DNA of 64,000 bases from Pseudonocardiales bacterium (GCA_019243635.1 JAFAUB010000122.1:35784-99783), one strand, 5' to 3'. Counted from the first letter of the stretch, positions 1 through 8,948 are shown. A program made the numbers and translations. Notes: generated by a model not told the origin, from the letters alone.

Positions 1-1393
1 AACCGGTGCCCTGGTACTGCTCGACCGGGACGGGCGCAACACCCTCGCGCAGGTGGTCGCGGCACAGGATGCCGTGGAGGTGGTCGACCTCGTGGGCGAC
101 GAGGCGGGCGGTCCCGCGTGCCTTCGTACTGCTCGTCATCGTCTTCGCTACTCTCGATCACCCGGGGGTTGAGCAGGGTGATCAGGTGGTCGCTGCCGGG
201 AGGCCGGACGATGGCTGCGGCCCGCTCGATGCCGATCTGAGGAGCGGCGATGCCCATGCCTTTGCCGAAGGTGTGCTCCTTGGCGACGCGGTATGTCGTC
301 GACTGGAGCTCGGAGATGACACGGCGAGCGTCGTCGGCCTCCGCTGGTAGGGCGAACGAACGAGCTGGACGTCGCAGCACGGGATCACTGTCCTGGACGA
401 TGCCGAGCGCCTTCATGATGGCGCTGGGCTTGGGTGAGCCCGAGGGCGCAGCGTCGAGCTGACTGCGGAAGTGCCATTCCAGCCGGTAGCGGGCGTGCAG
501 CGGTGGGTCGTCAGTGGACCACGAGTAGATCCTGCGGTCACCGGCCTCGTGGATGTGGATCGCGGTCTGGAACGGCATCGACTCGGCTGTCATCGACGTG
601 TGCAGTCCCCATACGGCGGGATCGAGGTCGCCAGGGAAGTCCAGCCGTACGGACAGGTGCCTGGTGGGAAGACGGACGGCGCGGCGGAACCGATCCCCCC
701 ACTTGTCGGCACCTACGGTGTAGGTGTAATCGATCCAGGTGCTTTCACCGGGGTGAAGCGGAAAATGTCCGCTGTCGTTGGCGAAGATCAGCCAGACTTC
801 TTTGAAGGCGTCCCGATCGTGCTGGACGCTCCACTGCATCGGCTCCGCGCGGCCGTCACCGTGCCAGGCGTGGAGGTTGATCTCCTGCCAGGTCAGCGGG
901 TTGTCCCGGTAAAGATCATTGGAGCGCTCGGGGTTGCCGGGATAGCGGTCAACGGAGATCCGGATCAGGTAACGCGTGATCGGCTGATGACCGTGGTTGA
1001 CGAGTCGACGGCGCTGGGTGAGCCGGTAGGTACCGCTGTCGAGGTAAAGCTCAGCGTGATCATGTTCGACCAGCAGTCCGCCGGTCGGCTCTGCGGTGGG
1101 AGCGATGGCCACCGGCTCGGGCTTGATGCCGATCACCGCTTGGAGTGCTTCCTGTTCCCGCCACGCACGCCGCAGCGCGCCTCCGGTGTTGAGCACGGTG
1201 TGCGCTGTCCTGACGAACTCGCGCGACGCGTGCTCGCTGCCGCTTTCCACCTTGGACACGTAGGAGCGGCTGTAGCCCATCGCGGTGGCCAACGCCGACC
1301 GGGACAGCCCGCTGAGGTCGCGCCGGCGGCGAACTCGGCGACGAACACATTCTGCCCGACCCGCGCGCCTGGGCGTGCCTGCATGTCGGCCAT
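1..1393 (-). pseudogene. XRE-peptide deformylase fusion, broken
   Basis: The minus strand encodes an N-terminal helix-turn-helix (DLSGLSRSALATAMGYS, then SYVSKVESG), a middle region of unknown function, and a C-terminal peptide deformylase domain with motif 1 (MGIAAPQIG) and motif 3 (HEVDHLHG). The best start is the ATG at 1393, preceded by GGAAGGAAG. The reading frame is lost near 1332, where one base appears to be missing between VFVAEF and RRRRDLSG. A second break near 118-122 removes the stretch that should hold deformylase motif 2 (EGCLS), including the metal-binding Cys, and shifts frame again. Peptide deformylase removes the N-formyl group from new proteins; this copy cannot do so. The 3' end runs off the left edge of the window. 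Frame breaks were read directly; sequencing error is possible for the first, less so for the second. Confidence 0.75.
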
Positions 1394-1666
1394 CTTCCTT
1401 CCCGCTGGTCGTGAACGTGCGTGAGGGCACCGTGAGGGAGCTCCCACCCTACGCGCACGCCGCAGCCGAACGCTCTACTCGGCCCTATCGTCCAACGGCC
1501 GAGGGGGCAACGCCACATGTCTCACCGCAGACGTCCCGGGTTCGCCTCAGTGGCCATCGACAGCCCCTCGCAGCGTCCCGACGCACTTCCGGTCACGTGT
1601 GTCCGGGACGGCCGTGAGCGTCTCGTCAGCGAGCACACGATGACGAGGGTGAACGCGGGCCGGTAG

Positions 1667-1831
1667 GTGGCATGGTGCGGGCACCGGGTCCTCGCCGCGG
1701 CGCTGGTCTGCCCACCGGGTCGGGCTTGTCCGGACTGCCTCGCGATCGGCCGCGCGGCTGCCTCCGCTAGCCGGACGGACCGGGTGGGAGTCTGGGTCCA
1801 GCAGGCCGCCCGGCTGCACGGTCAATGGTGA
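1667..1831 (+). CDS. small hypothetical protein, GTG start (54 aa)
   Basis: A short open frame begins at GTG 1667, directly after an in-frame TAG, and reads VAWCGHRVLAAALVCPPGRA and on to a Trp-rich end (VGVWVQQAARLHGQW). It contains a CPPGRACPDC-type Cys cluster that could bind zinc. There is no strong ribosome binding site, and the upstream in-frame peptide (ATG at 1640, stop 1664) suggests that the true start may have been lost. I do not recognise a function. The stop lies 27 bases before the HIT gene on the same strand. Confidence 0.35.
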   Translation: MAWCGHRVLAAALVCPPGRACPDCLAIGRAAASASRTDRVGVWVQQAARLHGQW

Positions 1832-1858
1832 GGCATCCCGTCGAGGAGAGCTGGTTCG

Positions 1859-2389
1859 ATGTCAGACACGCAGAACGAGAAAGAATGCCCGTTCGACCAT
1901 CCCGGCGTCCGCGCGACCGAGTATGCCGGCAACGACGATTTTGCCGCTGTCTACAACATAGCTCCCATACTGCCCGGCCACTCCCTCATAGTGCCGAGGC
2001 GACACGTCGAGCGTCTGGGGCTTCTCAGCGAGGATGAGATGTGTCGTTTCTTCGCCTTCGCGCGCAGGATCACCGGGTTCCTCCTGGCTCACTTCACGGC
2101 CGAGGGTTTCGACTGGGCGATCCAGGACGGCGTGAGCGCGGGGCAGACCGTAGGCCATGTCCACCTTCATGTGATACCGCGATGGCCGGGAGACCTGCCG
2201 TCTCCCGGTGACTGGTACTCGCGACTGAGGCTACCCATCACCACGAGTCCCCCTGATGCTGTTGACAGCGGCGCTCGACCGCGTCTTAGCGAAGCCGACC
2301 TGCGCAAGATCGTCGCTTCGCTGGGAGCGGCGGCGACCGAAGCGGGAATTCAGCCCGTCCGTGCCGCCCCGGATGAAGGAGGCGGCTAG
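1859..2389 (+). CDS. HIT-family hydrolase
   Basis: A 176-residue protein with the histidine triad H100-V-H102-L-H104 followed by VIPR, the signature of the HIT superfamily (Fhit/GalT-like nucleotide hydrolases and transferases). The N-terminal part (CPFDHPG, then VYNIAPILPGHSLIVPRRHVE) also matches HIT proteins, in which the central His attacks a nucleoside phosphate. The C-terminal tail of about 60 residues is longer than in minimal HIT proteins. The ATG at 1859 has GAGGAGAG about 12 bases upstream. It is convergent with the oxygenase gene at 2609, and a perfect hairpin lies between them. The physiological substrate cannot be told from the sequence. Confidence 0.85.
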   Translation: MSDTQNEKECPFDHPGVRATEYAGNDDFAAVYNIAPILPGHSLIVPRRHVERLGLLSEDEMCRFFAFARRITGFLLAHFTAEGFDWAIQDGVSAGQTVGHVHLHVIPRWPGDLPSPGDWYSRLRLPITTSPPDAVDSGARPRLSEADLRKIVASLGAAATEAGIQPVRAAPDEGGG

Positions 2390-2433
2390 TACGGCAGCCG
2401 CGTGGTGTGATCTCGATCCGCAGCCGACAGGAC

Positions 2434-2498
2434 ATGATCACGGTTTGGGTGCGTGGAGCGACATGTGGTGTCGCTCCACGCACCCAAACCGTGATCAT
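2434..2498. terminator. perfect 30-bp stem-loop between convergent genes
   Basis: Bases 2434-2463 are an exact inverted repeat of 2469-2498, with a 5-base loop (tgtgg). It lies between the stop of the HIT gene (+) and the stop of the oxygenase gene (-), so a bidirectional terminator is the simplest reading. There is no U-tract, as is common in actinobacteria. The inner 15 bp of each arm has the same layout as a second hairpin at 27238-27272. Confidence 0.75.
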
Positions 2499-2608
2499 CG
2501 TGTCCAGGGTGCGGCCCGCGGCTGCGCGGGCGATGTCACCCCAGCGTGCCACCGAGCATGCCAGAACCAGCGACAACACCTCGAAAATAACAGGATGCGG
2601 CTGTCGTG

Positions 2609-3289
2609 CTAATCAGCGGTGTAGAGGTACTTGTTGAGGGCTGGCCGGGTGTGGGTGGTACTGGGCGCGTCGTAGGCCATGACGGCGTTGATACGGTCCC
2701 GGTCCCCCATGACCCGTCGCACACTGTGCAGGGTCCGGTTGCCGGCCATGACGAGAAGGGAGCCCTTCTTGGGGGTGAACACCGTGCGGCGCCCGAATAC
2801 GCGCATCACCGGTGGCCGGCGCAGCAGCCAGTCGAGTCCCCGCTGTGCGGCGGACTGATCGGTGGAGCCGAGCAGGAGCCGGTAGTTGGCGTACAGTTCG
2901 GTCTCACCGCCGGACACCTCGTTGAAGTAGACCAGGGCCGTGACCGCGTTGCGGTCGTAGTGCCAGCGGTACTCACCGCCGGGTGGGACGATGTTCACGT
3001 TGATGGCGGCGATGGTGTCCGCAATCGGCTCCAGCGCCCGACCACAGATGCTCCCCAGGCTCTCCTCGACCTTCCGACGCAAGTCGGGAAGCTGGGGCAG
3101 GGCATCGTGGACCCGGTGCCCGTCGATGACGAAGTAACGCAGCGAGCGACCCCGGAGCTCGCGATGGATGATGGGCAGCTCGTGGGAGCCTCGGTACACG
3201 TCGACCGAGGCCAGGAGCTGGTCACACTCCTCGGCTGAGAGAAAGCCGTGCACGATCTCGACGCCTCGTTTCCGGAAGCCTTGAGACAA
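2609..3289 (-). CDS. 2-oxoglutarate/Fe(II)-dependent oxygenase
   Basis: A 226-residue protein. The metal site is visible as H110-x-D112 (WHYDRN) and a distal H188 (LHSV), with R198/R199 (RDRINAVMAYD) as the likely 2-oxoglutarate anchor. This is the usual double-stranded beta-helix arrangement of prolyl-4-hydroxylase-like oxygenases. Such enzymes hydroxylate small molecules or peptides; the substrate is unknown. The glycosyltransferase at 3291 ends just upstream (its stop is one base from this start), so the two are translationally linked. Together with the PIG-L deacetylase they may form a small modification operon. Confidence 0.8.
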   Translation of the reverse strand: MSQGFRKRGVEIVHGFLSAEECDQLLASVDVYRGSHELPIIHRELRGRSLRYFVIDGHRVHDALPQLPDLRRKVEESLGSICGRALEPIADTIAAINVNIVPPGGEYRWHYDRNAVTALVYFNEVSGGETELYANYRLLLGSTDQSAAQRGLDWLLRRPPVMRVFGRRTVFTPKKGSLLVMAGNRTLHSVRRVMGDRDRINAVMAYDAPSTTHTRPALNKYLYTAD

Positions 3290-3290
3290 C

Positions 3291-4355
3291 TCAGATCCTC
3301 CTCGCTGGGCGATCGGTGGCGTTCTCCAGAAGAGGCGTCACCGCCGCGCTTACCTGCTCTCTGAACACCTTCCAGGTGTGGTGCGTCCGAACCGCCTGCC
3401 TTAGCCGGTGTCTGCGCGTGTCACATTCGGCCCGCGACCACGTCAGCACCCGCCGGATGGCTTCCCGATGCTGGGCCGGGTTCATGGGCTCGATGACGAC
3501 GCAGTGCGCCAGCACGGCCTCGTCGATTCCCGAGACGGAGGTCGTGATGGGGATGCAGCCCGCCGCGACTGCCTCCAGGAGCGTTCCCATCTGGCCTTCG
3601 ACCCAGGTCGGGAGATAAGCGAAGCGGCAGGACCGCAGCAGCCGCAGGTACCGGTCGGACGCGGAGTCGATCCAGCCATGGGCGATGATGCTCCCGTTGT
3701 CACTCTCCGCGAGCAGCCGGTCGTAGGGTGGGTCGAGGTGGCCCACCACGTGCAGCCGGGCTTCCGCGGGGTCGATGTCGCGCCAGGTTGCGAGCGTGTC
3801 CAGGAAGCCCTTCCGCAAACCGCAGTGGGTCGCGGCGTAGACGAAGCTCGGCCCGCGGTCCACTCGCATCGGTTTTCCCCAGAGCGCCTCGTCCACGGCG
3901 TAGTTGACGAGGTGAATCCGGGGCCGCCAGCGTTCCGGGAACGTGGCCAGTGTGTGCGGGTTGCCGACCAGCAGAACCTGGTCGGCGAGCTCCATCGTCG
4001 CCTCGTGGTCGAAATCCGCCGGTGGCAGGTCCCAGTCGGGCATCGGCACGTTATGGCGGGCGGCTTCCCTGACGAGCAGCCTCCGAGCCCGATCGGGGTC
4101 GGAGAGTACATAGACGGCGACCCTGGCCGAAAAGGAGTTAGCCCGGCAGACGTGGGCGAAAGCCCAGAAATGCCCGACGAAGAGGTCTGACCTCAGGCCC
4201 CGCGGCCGCTCCCCGGTATCGTAGTAGTCGACGCTTCCCCACTCCCTGAGCAGTTCGTAGAGGTGTGCGGCGATCAGGCCCGTAGAGCAGTTCGCAAGTC
4301 CCACCTCGCGGCCGGGATCGAAGTAAGAACGCCAGTACGAGAGCACCGATCTCAC
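3291..4355 (-). CDS. GT-B fold glycosyltransferase (group 1-like)
   Basis: A 354-residue protein. The C-terminal half has the nucleotide-sugar binding region of group 1 glycosyltransferases (FAYLPTWVEGQMGTLLEAVA, then AAGCIPITTSVSGIDE), where the Glu in GTLLEA normally contacts the donor. The N-terminal half shows the acceptor-side fold without a signal peptide, so a cytoplasmic or membrane-associated enzyme is expected. Both donor and acceptor are unknown. The 2OG oxygenase gene follows with almost no gap, which suggests one transcript. Confidence 0.75.
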   Translation of the reverse strand: MRSVLSYWRSYFDPGREVGLANCSTGLIAAHLYELLREWGSVDYYDTGERPRGLRSDLFVGHFWAFAHVCRANSFSARVAVYVLSDPDRARRLLVREAARHNVPMPDWDLPPADFDHEATMELADQVLLVGNPHTLATFPERWRPRIHLVNYAVDEALWGKPMRVDRGPSFVYAATHCGLRKGFLDTLATWRDIDPAEARLHVVGHLDPPYDRLLAESDNGSIIAHGWIDSASDRYLRLLRSCRFAYLPTWVEGQMGTLLEAVAAGCIPITTSVSGIDEAVLAHCVVIEPMNPAQHREAIRRVLTWSRAECDTRRHRLRQAVRTHHTWKVFREQVSAAVTPLLENATDRPARRI

Positions 4356-4503
4356 GGCTGAGGGGTCCTTGTGTGCTGGTGCGACTGTTGAGGTTTGTGA
4401 TCGTCACGCGGCCGGGGGGCCAGCCCGAGGCTACCGGAACCACTGCGCTTCCGCCGAGCCTGCCGGTACCCCCGCGATCCGCGCGGGCCGGGGAGAGATC
4501 GGG

Positions 4504-5232
4504 TCAGCGGGTGTCGAGCACGAGGTAACCCTCCGCCAGCCGGCCTGCGGGCAGGCCTGCGGCCTGGGCCTGCAGGGAGCCCCAGCCGCGCATCCGCTTC
4601 TCCAGGGTCGTCATGTGCGCGGTCTGGCTGGCGTGCGCGCGCAGCGCCGCGATCTTGCGGTCGAAGGTGTCGGTGATGTCGACGTAATGGTCGGCCCGGT
4701 CGTGGGCGCCCATCACCCAGACCTCAGGGACGGTGTGTGCTTCCAGGCCCTCCTCGGCGAGCAGCTCGGGATGCGCGAACGGGTTGCGGGCGTCGGGGTA
4801 GACCGCGCACAGTGCGGCTTCCCCGGCGGCCTGATGATCGGGATGGCTGCTGTAGACGCTCTGCAGGTCACGGTGCGGGAAAGGGACCACCATCCGGTCC
4901 GGGCGAGTCCGGCGGATGACACGGGTGATGTCACGCCGCAGCTCGAAGCTCACCATGAGCCTGCCGTCGGGATAGCCGAGGAACTCGACGTCGGTGACGC
5001 CCAGTATGGCGGCCGCCTTGCGCTGCTCGTCCTGCCGGATGACGCCGATCGCCGAGCGGGGCACCTCCGGGTCGACGCCACCGGCGTCACCGTCGGTCAC
5101 GATGCAGTAGGACACCTCGAGACCCGCGTCGGTCCAGGTGGCGATCGTGCCGGCGGACCCGAAGTCCACGTCGTCCGGATGCGCCACGACGACCAGAACC
5201 CGTCGCACCGGTTGCTCCCGCTCGTCCGCCAC
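4504..5232 (-). CDS. PIG-L family deacetylase
   Basis: A 242-residue protein with the PIG-L/LmbE zinc motif AHPDD (H18, D20, D21) near the N-terminus and a second metal/catalytic motif SSHPDH near residue 130. In actinobacteria this family removes acetyl groups from GlcNAc-containing compounds, for example in mycothiol synthesis (MshB, Mca) and antibiotic pathways. This protein is shorter than MshB and Mca and probably acts on another glycoside. The upstream glycosyltransferase on the same strand could supply a sugar for it to act on; that link is inference. Confidence 0.85.
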   Translation of the reverse strand: MADEREQPVRRVLVVVAHPDDVDFGSAGTIATWTDAGLEVSYCIVTDGDAGGVDPEVPRSAIGVIRQDEQRKAAAILGVTDVEFLGYPDGRLMVSFELRRDITRVIRRTRPDRMVVPFPHRDLQSVYSSHPDHQAAGEAALCAVYPDARNPFAHPELLAEEGLEAHTVPEVWVMGAHDRADHYVDITDTFDRKIAALRAHASQTAHMTTLEKRMRGWGSLQAQAAGLPAGRLAEGYLVLDTR

Positions 5233-5387
5233 AGCACTCTCCTCACGTCAGCGCCACGCCGGCCCTCGGATGTCGACGTCATCATCGGGTAACGCCAACC
5301 ATCCCGGCAGCCTTCCCCGACATGACGACATGGTTCGGGTGAACAGCGTGAACGTCGTGAACCTGACGTAACGTGAGAACGTGGCGT

Positions 5388-5428
5388 CGACGAGCCGCTG
5401 CCGCTACAGGGCGGGCAGCGGCTCGTCG
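5388..5428 (-). terminator. 15-bp stem-loop at the 3' end of the transglycosylase gene
   Basis: Bases 5388-5402 pair with 5414-5428 around an 11-base loop that contains the stop codon of the lytic transglycosylase gene (5404-5406). One arm is thus coding and the other lies just beyond the stop. Probable rho-independent-like terminator. Confidence 0.55.
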
Positions 5429-6141
5429 GCCCACAGGCCGCGTAGCTGGGACGCGTACTCGTCGAGGTCGTAGGACGAGCAGCCGGCCCCGCCGTATCCG
5501 ATGTAGTTGCCGTGGGCGTCGTGCCGCCCGCCGTTCATCACGGCGCTGATCCCGTGGTGAGCGATCATGCTGCGGATTCCGGCGGTGATGTTGGCCACCG
5601 GGTCGGTGATCGAGCTGCCGGCCAGGCTGGGCAGCACGCAGGCTCTGAAGGTGCTGGGGATGGTCTGCATGAGACCCTGCGAGGGGGTGCCCGCCGCGGC
5701 GTTGCTGTCCCAGGTGTTGACCGCATTGGGGTTGCCGCCGGACTCGTGCATGATGATCGACTTCACGCCGGGGCCGAGGGCCTGCGGCAGGCCCATCAAC
5801 CCGAGCGCCTTGGCGATCCAGCCGTCGAGGCTGTGGTTGTTGCCGGCTTGGTAAGGCTGCCCCAGACGGCTACGGAGAGCCTCCTGATAAGCCGCCCGGT
5901 CCGACCGCTCGACGGCGCGGCGCAGTGCGGACACTCCGGTTGCGCCGTCACGGGCGGCGTCGAGCTGCAGAATCTCGGGTTCCACCGACGGACCGGTCAG
6001 CGCGGCCGGTGCGACCTCGGCGACCTGCTCGGACGCTCCCGCCACGGTGGCCTGCATCGTATGGCCGGCCACGGCCAGGGCACCAGCGGCGACAGCCGCT
6101 GTCACGGCCCGACCACGCAGCGCCGGACCTGGCCGGGGCAT
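5404..6141 (-). CDS. secreted lytic transglycosylase (SLT domain)
   Basis: From ATG 6141 the protein has 245 residues: a signal-like N-terminus (basic MPRPGPALRGR, then AVTAAVAAGALAVAG), a linker, and a C-terminal SLT domain. The catalytic Glu is E133 in IIMHESGGNPNAVN, followed by SQGLMQTIPSTF and the GYGGAGC end typical of actinobacterial SLT proteins. It would cleave the MurNAc-GlcNAc bond of peptidoglycan outside the membrane. The open frame continues upstream to 6537, but that extension is Arg-rich and has no signal peptide, so I reject it. A structured region lies upstream at 6142-6400. Confidence 0.8.
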   Translation of the reverse strand: MPRPGPALRGRAVTAAVAAGALAVAGHTMQATVAGASEQVAEVAPAALTGPSVEPEILQLDAARDGATGVSALRRAVERSDRAAYQEALRSRLGQPYQAGNNHSLDGWIAKALGLMGLPQALGPGVKSIIMHESGGNPNAVNTWDSNAAAGTPSQGLMQTIPSTFRACVLPSLAGSSITDPVANITAGIRSMIAHHGISAVMNGGRHDAHGNYIGYGGAGCSSYDLDEYASQLRGLWADEPLPAL

Positions 6142-6270
6142 GCGATGCACACCGCGAGACCCGGGGTCCGGTGCGGATGGCGGGGCGAGCTGGGGATGCT
6201 GCCGATGACCGCGGGGACAGCGGTGACGCGCCAACTGTTTAGGCCCCTTCCGCACCGGGAACCTGGTGCG

Positions 6271-6299
6271 CGAGCCGGACTGGCAGCCATCCCGGCTCG
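6271..6299 (-). promoter_or_regulatory. structured leader upstream of the transglycosylase gene
   Basis: In the 250 bases upstream of the gene start (minus strand) there is a strong hairpin with 8-bp arms CGAGCCGG/CCGGCTCG and a few inner pairs. Cell-wall lytic genes of actinobacteria often carry a ydaO-type c-di-AMP riboswitch in this position. I see only a weak likeness to that consensus, so this is a candidate structured leader, not a riboswitch call. Confidence 0.25.
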
Positions 6300-6611
6300 G
6301 GGAACCGGGGATGACACCTGCCCGCAACCAGATCGTGATCTGCGACCGACGAAAGGTAACGGTAGGGCCGCGGCCGCAGCAAACCCCGGACCTGCGCCGG
6401 CGTGTCGCTTGCGCCCGACGCGGGAGTCGGCGCGACGAGCGGTTCACATGCCGACTCCAGGAGCGGTCCCGGCACCGAGCCGGCCAACGACAAGCGGCGG
6501 TATCCCGGTATCCGCCCGGGCCCCGCTCTTCCCTCACTCGGGCAGTTCACCTGGCGATACGGTGGGCATACCGTGAAATGTCCGGCAGCGGACGATCGGA
6601 ACCGAGACAAG

Positions 6612-6654
6612 AGAGGCAACAGAGGCAACAGAGGCGAGTAGAGGCAAGAGAGGC
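6612..6654 (+). repeat. AGAGGC repeats forming an extended Shine-Dalgarno tract
   Basis: AGAGGC occurs five times at 6612, 6621, 6630, 6640 and 6649 (spacing 9, 9, 10, 9 bases), ending just before the GTG start at 6658. Each copy contains a GAGG core. Slippage in such a tract could change start-site use. Confidence 0.6.
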
Positions 6655-6657
6655 ATT

Positions 6658-7923
6658 GTGGGCACAGGGGCGGTGCTGGTGCACGACGTGCGGATCTTCG
6701 ACGGAGTCGAGGTCATCCCCTGCGGTTCGGTGCTGATCGAGGATGGGCGCATCGCCGCAGTCGGGGATCTTTCGGACGCCCTACCCGGCACCGAGCTGGT
6801 CGACGGGCGTGGCCGGACGCTGCTGCCGGGTCTGATCGACTGTCACACGCACTCCTTCCCGGGCACGCCGATCCAGGCCCTGGCCTTCGGAGTGACTACG
6901 GAGCTGGACATGTTCTCCTGCCCCTCCCTCGCCGCCACGCTGCGGGCTCAGGCAGCCGCCTGGGACGGTATGGCCGACGTACGCTCGGCCGGTACCGGCG
7001 CGACGGCGCCCGGTGGCTACCCGTGGTCGCTGGTGGAGCGCGGCGTCTACCCCCCGTTCCCCACGCTGAGCCGGCCGCAGGAGGCTGCGGGATTCGTGCG
7101 GGACCGGGTGGCCGAGGGGTCCGACTACCTCAAGGTGATCGTCGAGGACGGGTCGGTGTACCGGCGCAGGCTGCCCCACCTGCAGCCCGAGGTGGTCGCG
7201 GCGCTCGCTGCGGCGGCGCACACCGCCGACAGGCTGGCGGTGGCGCACGTGAGCACGCGGGCGGACGCGGCGCTGGCGATCGAGGCCGGGGTGGACGTGC
7301 TCGCCCACGCTTTCGTCGACGCACCCGCGGATGCCGAGTTCGTCGCGGCCGCGGTCCGGGCAGGCGTCGCGGTGGTGGCGACGCTGGCCATGCTGGAGGG
7401 TACGTGCGGCGGCGGTGGCGGCCGGATGCCGGCGGCGGACCCACGGGTACGGCCCTACCTCGACGCCAGGAGCCTGGGTGGCCTCACCGCGACAGAGCCC
7501 TCGGACCCGGCCGGGGGCACAGCCGCCGGCACCGGAAAGGCCGCACGGCTTGCGGTCGCCCTGGAGTCGGTGGCGGCGCTGCGCGCTGCCGGCGTGCCGG
7601 TACTAGCGGGCACCGATACGCCTAACTCGGGCACGGCGGCCGGTGCGAGCCTGCACCGTGAGCTGGAGCTGCTCGTGCAGGCGGGACTGACCCCGACGGA
7701 GGCGCTGGCGGCGGCAACCGCAGTGCCGGCCCGGTGGTTCGGACTCGACGGGCGCGGGCGCATCGCACCGGGCTGCCAAGCTGATCTGCTGCTCGTCGAC
7801 GGCGACCCGACGGCGGACATCCTCGCGACGCGCTCTGTCGTCTCGGTCTGGCGTCGCGGCACACGCTTCGACCGGGCGGCCTACCGTCGTGGCCTCCAGG
7901 TCAGGACCGCTTCATCGCGGTGA
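6658..7923 (+). CDS. metal-dependent amidohydrolase
   Basis: A 421-residue amidohydrolase-superfamily protein. It shows the metal-binding DCHTHSF (HxH) after the N-terminal beta-sandwich segment, a likely carboxylated Lys in SDYLKVIVEDGS, further histidines in AVAHVS and DVLAHAF, and the terminal Asp in LAGTDTPN. The layout matches the imidazolonepropionase/Xaa-Pro dipeptidase-like branch. Substrates in this branch include imidazolones, hydantoins and peptide-like amides, so the exact substrate stays open. It is convergent with the Rieske gene that ends the RiPP cluster, so its link to that cluster is uncertain. The start is GTG. Confidence 0.85.
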   Translation: MGTGAVLVHDVRIFDGVEVIPCGSVLIEDGRIAAVGDLSDALPGTELVDGRGRTLLPGLIDCHTHSFPGTPIQALAFGVTTELDMFSCPSLAATLRAQAAAWDGMADVRSAGTGATAPGGYPWSLVERGVYPPFPTLSRPQEAAGFVRDRVAEGSDYLKVIVEDGSVYRRRLPHLQPEVVAALAAAAHTADRLAVAHVSTRADAALAIEAGVDVLAHAFVDAPADAEFVAAAVRAGVAVVATLAMLEGTCGGGGGRMPAADPRVRPYLDARSLGGLTATEPSDPAGGTAAGTGKAARLAVALESVAALRAAGVPVLAGTDTPNSGTAAGASLHRELELLVQAGLTPTEALAAATAVPARWFGLDGRGRIAPGCQADLLLVDGDPTADILATRSVVSVWRRGTRFDRAAYRRGLQVRTASSR

Positions 7924-7985
7924 CGATGCGCACCGGCGGGTACATGCGCCAGGCGCCGCCTGCTGCACCGACATGAGGTTCCCCC

Positions 7986-8948
7986 TCACCCCTCCATTCG
8001 TCGCGCAGGTGGCGAACAAGACTCCCGGAAAGACTCCCGGAACTCCCGAAACGCGACGACCACGCCGTCGGCGTCGTCGTAGCCCGGCGCGGACGGCTCG
8101 ACCAGGTGCTCCCAGATCGGCACGTCCTGCTCGATCCCGGCGAGACTGTGCTCCATCAGGTAGCGGTAGAGCCCCTCACGACGTTCCGCCGGCATCGCCG
8201 CGTGCGTCGCGGTGGGGATCGCCAGCGAGAACCGGATGACGCAGCCGCCCTCCGGGCGTGGCGTCGCGGCGGTGATCGTCACGTACGGGTGGTCGCCGCC
8301 GAGCCGCGAGACCACGACGTAGGGGCTGAACGCCCGTGCCACGAACGGCACGGACACGCTGCGGGTGCCCGCCGAGGCGCGCTGCCACGGTGACGTGGGC
8401 AACACGAAGGTACCCGTGACCGTGAAGGCGCCGGTCTGCGTCGGCTCTCCGGGAAGGGCCGGCTCTCCGGGAAGGATGGTGAACAACGGCTCGTTACCGA
8501 TGCCGTGCACGGGCCGGAAGTGCGTGGCGTCGAAGGCGTTCTCGACGACGAGGTCCGCGCGCACCGCGACCGACCGGCTGAAGCCGGGTACGAACAGGTG
8601 GGATGCGGCGAGGTCGTCGAGGAACGCGCCGAAGCCGTTGTCGGGGCCGGCACCCGGCTGAACGAAGACCATGCCGCCGTAACCCAGTACGGGGTGCTCG
8701 CGCACGCGGTAACGGCCGGCGCCCGCGCCGAGGCCGATCCGCTTGCCGTGGAACGGGCAGACGATCGCGTCGCCGTCGAGTCGCCCGCCGTACCCGAGGT
8801 GCGCGCCGCGGTGTGGGCAGGCCGCGTCGAAGGCTCGGACGCCCTGCGGCGTACGGGCCAGGACCAGCGGTGTCGGCCCGACCGCGACCGGGACTAGCCG
8901 GGCGTCCAGCTCGTGTTCGTAAGCGGCCTGGCACCAACCGCGGTACAT
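7986..8948 (-). CDS. Rieske [2Fe-2S] oxygenase
   Basis: A 320-residue protein. The Rieske cluster ligands are C44-P-H46 and C64-P-F-H67; the mononuclear iron ligands are D140-A-T-H143 and H148 (NAFDATHFRPVHG), with a late acidic residue in AGIEQDVPIWEHL. This is the architecture of the terminal oxygenase of KshA/PaO-like systems; a separate reductase is needed and none lies in the window. Its start overlaps the end of the TPR gene at 8894 by 55 bases, so it is co-translated with the RiPP cluster as its last gene. A role in oxidising the modified peptide is inference. Confidence 0.85.
   Translation of the reverse strand: MYRGWCQAAYEHELDARLVPVAVGPTPLVLARTPQGVRAFDAACPHRGAHLGYGGRLDGDAIVCPFHGKRIGLGAGAGRYRVREHPVLGYGGMVFVQPGAGPDNGFGAFLDDLAASHLFVPGFSRSVAVRADLVVENAFDATHFRPVHGIGNEPLFTILPGEPALPGEPTQTGAFTVTGTFVLPTSPWQRASAGTRSVSVPFVARAFSPYVVVSRLGGDHPYVTITAATPRPEGGCVIRFSLAIPTATHAAMPAERREGLYRYLMEHSLAGIEQDVPIWEHLVEPSAPGYDDADGVVVAFREFRESFRESCSPPARRMEG

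Noticed and set aside
471..1424. Long plus-strand frame opposite the XRE-deformylase remnant
   Set aside because: The minus strand carries recognisable helix-turn-helix and deformylase motifs; the plus frame has none.
1440..1520. tRNA-like sequence (GTCCAACGGCCGAGG)
   Set aside because: No acceptor stem or anticodon arm can be formed.
6142..6400. c-di-AMP (ydaO) riboswitch before the lytic transglycosylase gene
   Set aside because: There is a strong hairpin and a suitable gene downstream, but I could not find the conserved core sequences, so only a structured leader is listed.
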